DNA of 64,000 nucleotides from Pseudonocardia sediminis (lineage in GTDB: Bacteria; Actinomycetota; Actinomycetes; Mycobacteriales; Pseudonocardiaceae): the NCBI RefSeq assembly GCF_004217185.1, contig NZ_SHKL01000001.1:6136001-6200000 (forward strand). Reading direction: 5' to 3'. Each line of letters begins with the position of its first letter. Position 1 is the first letter of the stretch. Under the pieces are notes generated by a model that worked only from the letters and a program-made list of their open reading frames with translations, was not told the origin of the DNA and did no database searches. Shown here piece by piece: positions 1 through 7,294 of the stretch. A program made the position numbers and the translations under genes.

Positions 1-116
1 GTCGCGCCGAACCGGGTCGTCGCGGCGTACGCGGGCTCGGTGTGGATCAGACCGGTGGCGCCGCTGACCAGGCCGAACGCGTCGACGTCGTCCTGGATGA
101 GGATTCTCTTCTTCAT
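1..116 (-). CDS. MaoC-like hot-dog dehydratase, 3' end beyond window
   Basis: Only the first 38 codons are inside the window. The ATG at 116 overlaps the TGA of the upstream gene as ATGA, which fixes the start and implies translational coupling. The visible N-terminus (MKKRILIQDDVDAFGLVSG, then a segment with HTEPAYAATTRFG) resembles the opening of MaoC-type hot-dog hydratases, where a short lead helix precedes the first strand. The gene upstream is another hot-dog protein, so the two probably form a heteromeric enoyl-CoA hydratase like other split MaoC pairs. The catalytic segment lies outside the window, so the activity is inferred from neighbours and family. Confidence 0.6.
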   Translation of the reverse strand, partial: MKKRILIQDDVDAFGLVSGATGLIHTEPAYAATTRFGA

Positions 117-529
117 GATGAGAAACCCCAGAGGATCGTCGACCGGGTCCGGGCGACGAGCTCGTCGCCGCGCCGGTAGTCGACCTCCAGCACGACGGTC
201 GGCCGGTCCCGGACGTACGCGGCCTCGGCCACCGTGACCGTCACGTCCAGGACGTCGCCGACCCGGGCGTCGGCGAACGGGAGGATCCGCTGCCCGACGT
301 GCACGCTGCCCTGCTCCATCCGCCCGCCCATCGCCCGGTAGACCGGGTCGAACGTGGAGAACACCGACGACGGCGCGACGCCGTCCGCGCGTGCCGGACC
401 GGACCCCGTCAGGCGGTCGTACGCCGCGACCAGCTCGGTGGTGACCGGGTACCGGCCGGTGTGCACGGAGCCGGGCACGAGCGCGGCGAAGGGGATGTCG
501 TCGAACTCCTGCGGGATCCGCGGGGTCAT
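113..529 (-). CDS. MaoC-like (hot-dog fold) dehydratase subunit
   Basis: This 138-residue protein has the size of a single hot-dog domain. The segment around residues 70-115 (GSVHVGQRILPFADARVGDVLDV in outline, then VRDRPTVVLEVDYR) matches the beta-strand pattern of the N-terminal, non-catalytic half of MaoC/FAS1-type hydratases, including the typical ARVGD turn. It is coupled on both sides by 4-nt overlaps (ATGA at 526-529 and 113-116), so SDR, this protein and the next hot-dog protein form one operon. A paired hydratase plus SDR suggests hydration and oxidation steps on a CoA thioester; the substrate is not visible. Confidence 0.6.
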   Translation of the reverse strand: MTPRIPQEFDDIPFAALVPGSVHTGRYPVTTELVAAYDRLTGSGPARADGVAPSSVFSTFDPVYRAMGGRMEQGSVHVGQRILPFADARVGDVLDVTVTVAEAAYVRDRPTVVLEVDYRRGDELVARTRSTILWGFSS

Positions 530-1374
530 CGCCCGAGCTTGCGGACGGTCGCCGCGACGCCGGTGCTGCCGCGGTTCACCCCGGTCAGACCGCGGTCACC
601 GGGACGTCCGCCGTAGGCCTCCTGCATCCGCGGCCCGGCCGCGCGCAGCCCGCCGTCGACGGTGACGTCCTCGCCGGTGACGAAGCGGGCGGCGTCGGAG
701 ACCAGGAACGCGATCACCTCGGCGACGTCGTCCGGGCGGCCCAGGTCCGGCCAGGGCTGGATGCCGGACAGGACGGCGGCGGTGCGCTCCTCGTCGTCGA
801 CGGCCAGCGGGGTGACGATCAGGCCGGGATTGACGGCGTTGACCCGGATCCGGTCGGCGGCCAGCTCCTCGGCCGCGGACCGGGTCAGGTTCACCACCGC
901 GGCCTTCGCCGCCGAGTAGGCCTGGGGCCCGGCGCCGCCGCTCAGCGCCGCGACCGACGCCGTGTTCACGATCGCCCCGCCGCGCCCGGCCTCCTTCATG
1001 GCCCGGGCGCCGTGTTTGATCCCCAGGAACACGCTGCGCACCAGCACCGCGAACGTCTCGTCCCAGTCGGCGACCTCGATCTCGGTGATCGCGCCGAACG
1101 CGCCGCCGACGCCGGCGTTGTTGACGACCGCGTCGACCCGCCCGAACGTCTGGGTGCAGACGCCGACGGCACGCGCGACGGCGCCCTCGTCGGCCACGTC
1201 GACCTGCACGAACGTGGCGCCGAGCTCGTCGGCGGCCGCCGCGCCGGTGGCGGCGTTCAGGTCGGCGAGCACGACCTGCCAGCCGCGCTGGCGCAGCAGG
1301 GCGACGGTGGACCGCCCGATCCCGCTCGCACCGCCGGTGACCAGGGCCGCCCGAGGCCTTTCCTGCTCGTCCAC
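526..1374 (-). CDS. SDR family oxidoreductase
   Basis: A 282-residue classical short-chain dehydrogenase. The cofactor motif TGGASGIG is near residue 13, NNAG is near residue 85, and the catalytic pair appears as YSAAK with an upstream serine in NTASV. LADLN after strand 2 carries the acidic residue that usually selects NAD(H). GTG at 1374 is chosen because GGGGGAGG lies 6 nt upstream. The C-terminal 40 residues (after TVDGGLRAAGP) extend past the usual SDR end and look unstructured. It is first in an operon with two hot-dog proteins, suggesting oxidation of a 3-hydroxyacyl-type substrate; this is inference. Confidence 0.85.
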   Translation of the reverse strand: MDEQERPRAALVTGGASGIGRSTVALLRQRGWQVVLADLNAATGAAAADELGATFVQVDVADEGAVARAVGVCTQTFGRVDAVVNNAGVGGAFGAITEIEVADWDETFAVLVRSVFLGIKHGARAMKEAGRGGAIVNTASVAALSGGAGPQAYSAAKAAVVNLTRSAAEELAADRIRVNAVNPGLIVTPLAVDDEERTAAVLSGIQPWPDLGRPDDVAEVIAFLVSDAARFVTGEDVTVDGGLRAAGPRMQEAYGGRPGDRGLTGVNRGSTGVAATVRKLGR

Positions 1375-1472
1375 GCCGAACCTCCCCCGCCCGGCGACGC
1401 GATCACCGGGTCGGACCCGAACGTAGGCGCCGCACGCCGAGTGAGTCCACCGGCGCGGCAGGCCCGGCCGGG

Positions 1473-3437
1473 TCAGCCGGCGCCGAAACGCCCGTTCGAC
1501 CCGTGCCCGTTCGACCCGTGGCCGTTCGACCCGTGCCCGTTCGCGGGGCCGGACAGGTCGGTGAAGACGCTGTCGCGGGCGCGGGGGTCGCCACCGGTCT
1601 CGGTCTCGTCGCCGTGCACCAGGCGGCGCAGCGCCTCCTGGGCGGTCCGGTGCGGCAGCGGTGGCAGCATGTCGTCGGGCAGCGAGTTCTCCGCGTGCGG
1701 GGTGTGCGGCGGGTTCTCCGGCCCGGGCTCCCGACGGGCGGGCGGCAGGTTCTCGGGAGCCGGCGGGACCGGGAGCCTCGGGGCCGGGGACCGGTGCTGC
1801 CCACCCACGCCCGCCTCCGACGGGCCCGGCCCACCCGGGCGCCGGTCCATCTCCCGGTCCCCGGACGCCTGCCCCGGAACGGACGGCGACGGGGAGGGGC
1901 TGTGCCGGGACGGGATGTTCAGCCCCGAGGAGTGCATGCCCGGGGCGGCCCGGTCCGAGTCGCCCCGGTCCGAGCCGCGGTCCGAGTCGCTCCGGCCCGA
2001 GTCACTCCGGGACGGGCCGTCGGCCGCCGCCGGAGCGAGCTCGGGGGCCGGCGCGTGGATCGGCGCCGTCCCGGCGGCGGCCGGGCGGGGAGCGGACCGC
2101 GCGGTGGGAGCACGGTGGTCGTGCAGCGCCGTGGAGGACACGACGATCCGGTCGCCCGCCGGGATCTCGCCCGCGTCGACCGGGCCCGGGTTCTCGCCCA
2201 GCCGGTTCAGGGCCTCGCTGAGGTCCCCGAGGGGGAACGGCCGGGAGCGGGTGACGATCGTGGCCGCCCGGGCCCGCAGCGAGATGTCCGGGTAGCCGTG
2301 CGAGGCGAGCTCGAGGTTCTCGCCGATCGTGTCGCAGAGCCCGGCCAGGTGCTGCGTCGAGGCGCCGGGGACGACGACCAGGAACTCCCGCACGGACAGC
2401 CGCACCACGGCGTCGATGGCACCGAGCGGCTGGCTCAGCGCGGCCGCGACCTGGTGCGCGGCGTGGTAGGACGCACGGTCGTCGGCGCGGACGGTCTCGC
2501 CGTCAAGCTCGGGGACGTCGAACAGGGCCAGTCCGATCGGCAGCGCGGTGGCCCCGTCGGAGGGGTTGGCCCAGCGGCGCAGGAAGTCCGGGGTGCTCAC
2601 ACCGCTCTGCGGGTCGACCGTCGCGGCGGACCGGGCGGCCGCGGCGCGCTGGGCGTCGGCGAGCTGTTCGCGCAGCTCCCGGGTGCCGGCGCGGGCGGAC
2701 TGCATCCGGCTGATCATGTGGTGCAGCGAGGTGGTCGCCCACGTCTCGCCGGGGGTGCCGGCGGAGGCGGCCCGGTCGCCGCCGGTCGGCATGGCCGCGG
2801 CGAGCATGCCGTCGATCGTGCGGCGCACCGACGCGTCGAGACGGTCGCCGAGCGCGAACCGGAGGCGGGCCAGCTCCGTGCCGGCCTGCGTGCGCGAGTA
2901 GCCCCAGCGGCCGGTGAACTCGCGGCTCGCCTCGACGTCGCGCTCGCCCGGGTCGTGGTGGTGCTGGTCGGTCGCCACCAGGAACGCGCCGGCGTCCGGT
3001 CCGACGGCGACGACCGTCCACTCGTCGGCCAGCGGCTCGTCGTGGCCCAGGACCACCACGTGCACGCCCTCGGGGGCCTCGTGCGGCTCGTCCTCGGCGA
3101 ATCCGACGACGACCTCGATCCCGGCGGCGGCCATCCGCTCGTAGACCTCGCGCTCGCGGTCGAAGAACTTCATCTTCTGGAACATCGCCAGCACGACGGT
3201 CGGCTGCTCGATCGGGCCGGACATCACGGCCTTCTCGATGGTGTGCGACAGCGCGACCAGCAGACGCTTCGACGTCCGTTCGGGACGGGCGCCGGACGCC
3301 TTCTCCCACGCCTCGCGCTGGACGTCGGTCAGGCTCGCGAGGTAGGCCTCCTCGGAGGCGGTCCGGGCCGCGCGGGCCAGAGGTCCCTCCGGGGTGGCGA
3401 CGGACTCGCCCGCGTCCCGGTGCGTGGAGGTCGTCAT
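1473..3437 (-). CDS. DICT sensory domain protein with degenerate GGDEF-like domain
   Basis: The protein has 654 residues from the ATG at 3437, which has AGGGAG about 6 nt upstream; longer in-frame starts lack a site. Residues 55-165 resemble the DICT domain of bacterial light- or redox-linked signalling proteins (SKRLLVALSHTIEKA, a conserved FFDRER helix). Residues about 280-412 follow the fold pattern of a diguanylate cyclase domain, but the active-site loop reads SVREF where GGDEF is expected, so c-di-GMP synthesis is unlikely. Residues 415-654 are low-complexity Pro/Ser/Arg/Asp sequence, ending in three NGHGS repeats encoded by a 15-bp DNA repeat near 1495-1540. Probably a cytoplasmic signal-binding protein; the ligand is unknown. 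Confidence 0.7.
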   Translation of the reverse strand: MTTSTHRDAGESVATPEGPLARAARTASEEAYLASLTDVQREAWEKASGARPERTSKRLLVALSHTIEKAVMSGPIEQPTVVLAMFQKMKFFDREREVYERMAAAGIEVVVGFAEDEPHEAPEGVHVVVLGHDEPLADEWTVVAVGPDAGAFLVATDQHHHDPGERDVEASREFTGRWGYSRTQAGTELARLRFALGDRLDASVRRTIDGMLAAAMPTGGDRAASAGTPGETWATTSLHHMISRMQSARAGTRELREQLADAQRAAAARSAATVDPQSGVSTPDFLRRWANPSDGATALPIGLALFDVPELDGETVRADDRASYHAAHQVAAALSQPLGAIDAVVRLSVREFLVVVPGASTQHLAGLCDTIGENLELASHGYPDISLRARAATIVTRSRPFPLGDLSEALNRLGENPGPVDAGEIPAGDRIVVSSTALHDHRAPTARSAPRPAAAGTAPIHAPAPELAPAAADGPSRSDSGRSDSDRGSDRGDSDRAAPGMHSSGLNIPSRHSPSPSPSVPGQASGDREMDRRPGGPGPSEAGVGGQHRSPAPRLPVPPAPENLPPARREPGPENPPHTPHAENSLPDDMLPPLPHRTAQEALRRLVHGDETETGGDPRARDSVFTDLSGPANGHGSNGHGSNGHGSNGRFGAG

Positions 3438-3788
3438 CGCTACTCCCTGCCTCGCGGCCATGGGTGCGGCCGGCGTCGGTTCTTCTGGACTGATCGCGAC
3501 GAGCCAATTACTCCCCGTCCTCAGGAGCAACTCCGGAGAGGGGTCGGACGTCGACGTCACCGTCCCCTGCGACCAGCGGGTACCCACGGGCCCGGCGTAT
3601 CGGCGTACGCGGCGAGCGCATCGTCCGGGACGACGAACGGGTTCCCGGCGGCCCGGCTCCCCGATCGGGCGATCGCCACGCTCGGAGCGTCCACCCGAAC
3701 GCCGATATCGACTACCCCGCGTACGCGTCCGTGCCCCGGATGCCTGTCCCGCAGGCGATCCGGGGCACGACGCGGCGTCGTCTCGGGG
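3438..3788. other. Intergenic region, 351 bp, no gene seen
   Basis: No reading frame here has a plausible start signal, and the open frames that cross it are continuations of antisense frames. The right part (3500-3730) should hold the promoter of the DICT gene on the minus strand; AATTA near 3506 is one of the few A+T-rich patches. The end next to the permease gene holds a strong hairpin, listed separately. Confidence 0.5.
3730..3769 (-). terminator. Strong hairpin after ABC permease gene
   Basis: The arm CGTGCCCCGGAT (3730-3741) pairs perfectly with ATCCGGGGCACG (3758-3769). GCCTG/CAGGC inside extends the stem to 17 bp with one bulged base around a 5-nt loop. It begins 20 nt after the permease stop codon on the minus strand, where a terminator is expected. 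There is no U-tract, as is common in high-G+C actinomycetes. Confidence 0.65.
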
Positions 3789-4535
3789 TCAGGCGACGTC
3801 TCTGCGGAACCAGCGGTACGTCCCGAGCGCGAGCGGCGCGACGATCCAGATCAGGACCGCCACCGTCGCCGGTCCGGCCGTCCCGGGCCGGGCGAACTCG
3901 GCCGCCGAGGACACGTCGACCCACCGCGCGGCGCCGTCGCCGGCGATCAGGCCGACCGCCGTCGAGAGCGCCGACGGGGCGAGCAGGTAGACGAGGACCG
4001 CGACGACGACCCGGGGGAACAGCGTCCCGAGCGCGATCCCTGACAGCACCGGCACCAGCGCGTAGCCGAGCCCGCGGGCGATCGCGGTGCCCGGGTCCGC
4101 CCACGCGGCCGGACCTTCCCCGGCCAGCGCGGTCGTCACCAGGGCGGCCCCGAGCAGCACGGCGGTGACGCCGAGACCGAGCAGCACCGCGACGACCGCG
4201 CGCGAGGCCAGCACCCGCCCCCGCCGCGGCTCCAGCAGGAACGACACCGCCACCGTCCGCTCGCCCCACTCGGACGCCGAGGCGAACACCCCGAGCACGG
4301 CCAGCAGCGGCGAGGCGATCATCGCGACCCCGGCCTCGCGGTACAGCGTCACCTCCGGGCCGGGTGCGACCGCCTTGTAGACCACGGCCGTGACGCCGAG
4401 CCCGAGGACGGCGAGCAGCAGCAGGGGGACGGGCGCCGTGTCCACGGCCTTGCGCAGCTCGAACCCGACGAGGCGGGTCAGCGGCGGCCGCGCGGTCCCG
4501 CGGTCGAGCGGGGTGGTGTGCAGCTGCGTGCTCAT
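3789..4535 (-). CDS. ABC-2 type transporter permease
   Basis: This 248-residue protein has about six hydrophobic segments: around residues 38-55, 68-85, 108-135, 150-175, 180-200 and 220-240. Its first soluble segment contains ELRKAVDTAP, typical of ABC-2 permeases that pair with a separate ATPase. The ATG at 4535 overlaps the TGA of the ATPase gene by 4 nt, so the two are translated together. With the ATPase it should form an exporter or an antimicrobial-peptide/bacitracin-type efflux unit. The divergent two-component system next door suggests stimulus-dependent expression. The substrate cannot be told from sequence. Confidence 0.8.
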   Translation of the reverse strand: MSTQLHTTPLDRGTARPPLTRLVGFELRKAVDTAPVPLLLLAVLGLGVTAVVYKAVAPGPEVTLYREAGVAMIASPLLAVLGVFASASEWGERTVAVSFLLEPRRGRVLASRAVVAVLLGLGVTAVLLGAALVTTALAGEGPAAWADPGTAIARGLGYALVPVLSGIALGTLFPRVVVAVLVYLLAPSALSTAVGLIAGDGAARWVDVSSAAEFARPGTAGPATVAVLIWIVAPLALGTYRWFRRDVA

Positions 4536-5251
4536 GCCGCACCCCCACCGACGACGTGTCCACCGGTGCGGGCGAGGAACCAGTCCTCCAGCCCGCCGGC
4601 GCCGGACGCCAGCTCCGCGACCGGTCCACAGCCGACCACCCGGCCCTCCCGCATCGCGACGACGCGGTCGGCGACCGCGCCCACCTCGCCGAGCAGGTGG
4701 CTCGACAGCAGCACCGTGCCGCCGCCGGAGGCGAACTCGCGCAGCAGACCGCGCATCCACCGCATGCCGTCCGGGTCCAGGCCGTTCACCGGCTCGTCGA
4801 GTACCAGCACCGAGGGGTCGCCGAGCAGGGCGTGGGCGATGCCCAGCCGCTGGCGCATGCCCAGCGACAGACGCCCGACCCGCCGGCGCGCCGCACCGGA
4901 GAGGCCGACCCGCTCCAGGGCGGTGTCGGCGACGCCGGAGGGCAGGTCCAGCAGGCCCGCGGTCACCCGCAGCGTCTCCCGGCAGGTGCGGCCCGGGTGC
5001 AGCGCGGACGCGTCGAGCATCGCGCCCACCACCCGCGCCGGGCTGCCGATCCGGTCGTAGGGCACGCCGCCCACGGTGGCCGTCCCGGACGTCGGATGGA
5101 CGAGGCCGAGCAGCATCCGCAGGGTGGTGGACTTCCCCGCGCCGTTCGGTCCGAGCAGCCCGGTCACGGTGCCGGGTGCGCAGGTGAAGCTCACCCCGTC
5201 GACGGCCACCGTGTCCCGGTAGCGCTTGGTCAGGTCGTTGACATCGATCAT
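4532..5251 (-). CDS. ABC transporter ATP-binding protein
   Basis: A 239-residue single nucleotide-binding domain. Walker A is GPNGAGKST (about residues 36-44), the signature is LSLGMRQR with S-L-G in place of S-G-G, and Walker B is VLVLDEP followed by NGLDPDGM (D-loop). HLLGEV carries the switch histidine. The family is the ABC-2/CcmA type that partners a six-helix permease, and that permease follows with a 4-nt overlap. ATG 5251 directly starts the conserved (M)IDVNDLTKRY strand; in-frame residues upstream are not conserved. The promoter lies in the divergent region shared with the histidine kinase gene. Confidence 0.88.
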   Translation of the reverse strand: MIDVNDLTKRYRDTVAVDGVSFTCAPGTVTGLLGPNGAGKSTTLRMLLGLVHPTSGTATVGGVPYDRIGSPARVVGAMLDASALHPGRTCRETLRVTAGLLDLPSGVADTALERVGLSGAARRRVGRLSLGMRQRLGIAHALLGDPSVLVLDEPVNGLDPDGMRWMRGLLREFASGGGTVLLSSHLLGEVGAVADRVVAMREGRVVGCGPVAELASGAGGLEDWFLARTGGHVVGGGAA

Positions 5252-5311
5252 GGCGAGAAGCCTGCGGCTGCGGGGTGGTCCGCCACATCGGGACGACGTC
5301 GCGTCCGGCCG

Positions 5312-5357
5312 CGACGATCGTCGCGCTCCGGGTGGCCGCCGATCGCGACGATCGTCG
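5312..5357. promoter_or_regulatory. Paired CGACGATCGTCG palindromes in divergent promoter
   Basis: The 12-bp perfect palindrome CGACGATCGTCG occurs at 5312-5323 (extended to 16 bp, 5310-5325) and again at 5346-5357. The centres are 34 bp apart, roughly three helical turns. They lie between the ABC transporter genes (minus) and the histidine kinase/response regulator genes (plus). Dyads of this kind are what NarL/LuxR-type response regulators bind, so the neighbouring regulator is the obvious candidate. A TAGGCT -10-like element at 5383-5388 sits 7 nt before the kinase start. Confidence 0.5.
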
Positions 5358-5395
5358 GACGCGCGGCGGGGCCCCTCCCTCCTAGGCTCGCCACC

Positions 5396-6580
5396 ATGAC
5401 CGACGCCGAACCCGCGCCGTGGCGGGGACGTCACGAGCAGGTCGACCGGTGGGTCGACCTCGTGCTGACGGTGGTGCTGCTGCTCACCGCGGCCTTCCCC
5501 GCACTCCCGCTCCTGACCACCGGAGCACCGGTCGCCTTCGACGCCGCGACGTGGCTGGGCGTGGCGAGCACCGTCGTCGCCGCCGTGTCGATGCTCTGGC
5601 GGCGGCGGTTCCCGGTGCCGGTCGCCCTGCTCGCCATGGTCCTCACGCTGCCCTCGGGCAACTCGTTCCTGATCGCGGCCGCGATGGTCACGCTGGCCAC
5701 CGTGCGCCGGGACCGGGTACTGGTGATCCTGACGCTGCTCGCCGCGGTCGCGCTGGTGCCGTCGATGGCGCTGGAGGGCAAGACGCCCGGGGCCGCGGTC
5801 ACCCTCGTCGCGCTGATGGAGGTCGTCTTCCTGGCGCTGCCGGTGGCGTTCGGCGCCTACCTCGGCGCGCGCCGGGACTTCCTCGCCTCGCTGGAGGAGC
5901 GGGCCGAGCGCGCCGACGCCGAGCAGCAGGCCCACCTCGAACACGCCGCACGCGCCGAGCGGGCCCGCATCGCCCGCGAGATGCACGACGTCCTCGCCCA
6001 CCGGATCTCCCTGGTCGCGCTGCACGCCGGCGGGCTGGAGCTGAACCCGGGCGCCGGGCCGGAGAAGGTCGAGCGCGACGCCGCCCTGATCGGCGAGCAG
6101 GCCCGCGGCGCCCTGACCGACCTGCGGGAGATCCTCGGCGTGCTGCGCGGTGACGACGGCGCCGACCCCGGCACCGACCTGGCCCCGCAGCCCACGACGT
6201 CCGGGATCGACCGCCTCGCCGAGTCCAGCCGCGCGGCCGGCACCGAGGTGGAGCTGAGCACCGAGCTGGACGGCGACCCGCCGGAGCTGCTCGGCCGCAC
6301 CGCCTACCGGATCGTGCAGGAGGGCCTGACCAACGCCCGCAAGCACGCCCCCGGCGCGACGGCGTCGGTGCGCCTCGGCGGCGGGCCGGGGACGGCGCTG
6401 GAGGTGGAGGTGCGCACACCGCGCGCGGTCGGGCGGGCACCGGCGACGCCTCCGCCGGGCAGCGGGACCGGCCTGGTGGGGCTGCGCGAGCGGGTCCAGC
6501 TGCTCGGCGGCACGTTCTCCGCCACCGTCGACGAGCGGGGCGGCTTCGTCACCCGCGCCGCCCTGCCGTGGCCGTCGTGA
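5396..6580 (+). CDS. NarL-type sensor histidine kinase
   Basis: The protein has 394 residues. About five transmembrane segments fill residues 20-155, followed by a short coiled segment. A HisKA_3 dimerisation domain carries the phospho-accepting His197 in REMHDVLAHRISLV. A C-terminal HATPase follows, with an N-box containing QEGLTNARKHA and a G-box containing GTGLVGLRERV. The short extracytoplasmic loops suggest an intramembrane sensor, as in kinases paired with ABC exporters. ATG 5396 follows a TAGGCT -10-like box by 7 nt with no ribosome binding site, so the mRNA is probably leaderless. The response regulator gene overlaps its 3' end. Confidence 0.88.
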   Translation: MTDAEPAPWRGRHEQVDRWVDLVLTVVLLLTAAFPALPLLTTGAPVAFDAATWLGVASTVVAAVSMLWRRRFPVPVALLAMVLTLPSGNSFLIAAAMVTLATVRRDRVLVILTLLAAVALVPSMALEGKTPGAAVTLVALMEVVFLALPVAFGAYLGARRDFLASLEERAERADAEQQAHLEHAARAERARIAREMHDVLAHRISLVALHAGGLELNPGAGPEKVERDAALIGEQARGALTDLREILGVLRGDDGADPGTDLAPQPTTSGIDRLAESSRAAGTEVELSTELDGDPPELLGRTAYRIVQEGLTNARKHAPGATASVRLGGGPGTALEVEVRTPRAVGRAPATPPPGSGTGLVGLRERVQLLGGTFSATVDERGGFVTRAALPWPS

Positions 6581-7263
6581 CCGCGCCCGGGAATGTGGCC
6601 GGCGCACCCACGCGAGTGCTGCTCGTCGACGACGACCCGCTGGTGCGGTCCGGCCTGGCCGCGATCCTCGGCAGCGCCGAGGACCTGCGGATCGTCGGCG
6701 AGGCCTCGGACGGCGACGAGGCCCCGGATGCGGTCCGCGCGCACCGCCCGGACGTGGTGCTGATGGACATCCGGATGCCCCGCGTCGACGGCCTGTCCGC
6801 CACCCGCACGCTGACCGCGATGCCCGACCCGCCGCGCGTCGTCGTGCTCACGACGTTCGACCTCGACGACTACGTGTTCCGCGCGCTGCAGGCCGGGGCC
6901 AGCGGGTTCCTGCTCAAGGACACCCCGCCGCGACGGCTGGTGGAGGCGGTGCAGGTCGTGGCCACCGGTGAGGCGATGCTCTCCCCGACCGTCACCACCC
7001 GCCTGCTGCGCCACTTCACCGCGGCCTACGGCGACGGCGGCCGCCGCGCCGCCGCGCAGGAACGCCTGGCCGGACTCACCGGCCGGGAGAGCGAGGTCCT
7101 GCTCGGCGTCGCCCGCGGTGGGAGCAACGCCGAGATCGGCCGTGCACTGCACCTGTCCGAGGCGACGGTGAAGACACACGTGTCCCGCCTTCTGAGCAAG
7201 CTCGACGCCGACAACCGGGTGCAGGTCGCGATGCTCGCCCACGACGCGGGACTGCTGGAGTAG
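6568..7263 (+). CDS. NarL/LuxR-family response regulator
   Basis: The receiver domain (about residues 12-130) has the acidic pair DDD, the phospho-acceptor Asp67 in VVLMDIRMP, a Thr in TTF and the Lys in LLKD. A linker leads to a LuxR helix-turn-helix (about 165-225) with LTGRESEVL and SEATVKTHVSRLLSKL. Two GTG starts are possible: 6568, or 6577, which overlaps the kinase stop as GTGA; neither has a clear ribosome binding site, so coupling is likely. With the kinase it should control the divergent ABC transporter through the paired palindromes at 5312-5357. Confidence 0.88.
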   Translation: MAVVTAPGNVAGAPTRVLLVDDDPLVRSGLAAILGSAEDLRIVGEASDGDEAPDAVRAHRPDVVLMDIRMPRVDGLSATRTLTAMPDPPRVVVLTTFDLDDYVFRALQAGASGFLLKDTPPRRLVEAVQVVATGEAMLSPTVTTRLLRHFTAAYGDGGRRAAAQERLAGLTGRESEVLLGVARGGSNAEIGRALHLSEATVKTHVSRLLSKLDADNRVQVAMLAHDAGLLE

Positions 7264-7294
7264 CCCCGCGCCGTGTCTCCCCGGACCGGCCGGC

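Noticed and set aside
1503..4043. An 846-codon open frame on the plus strand
   Set aside because: It runs antisense to the DICT and permease genes, is extremely Arg/Gly-rich and has no start signal; a by-product of high G+C.
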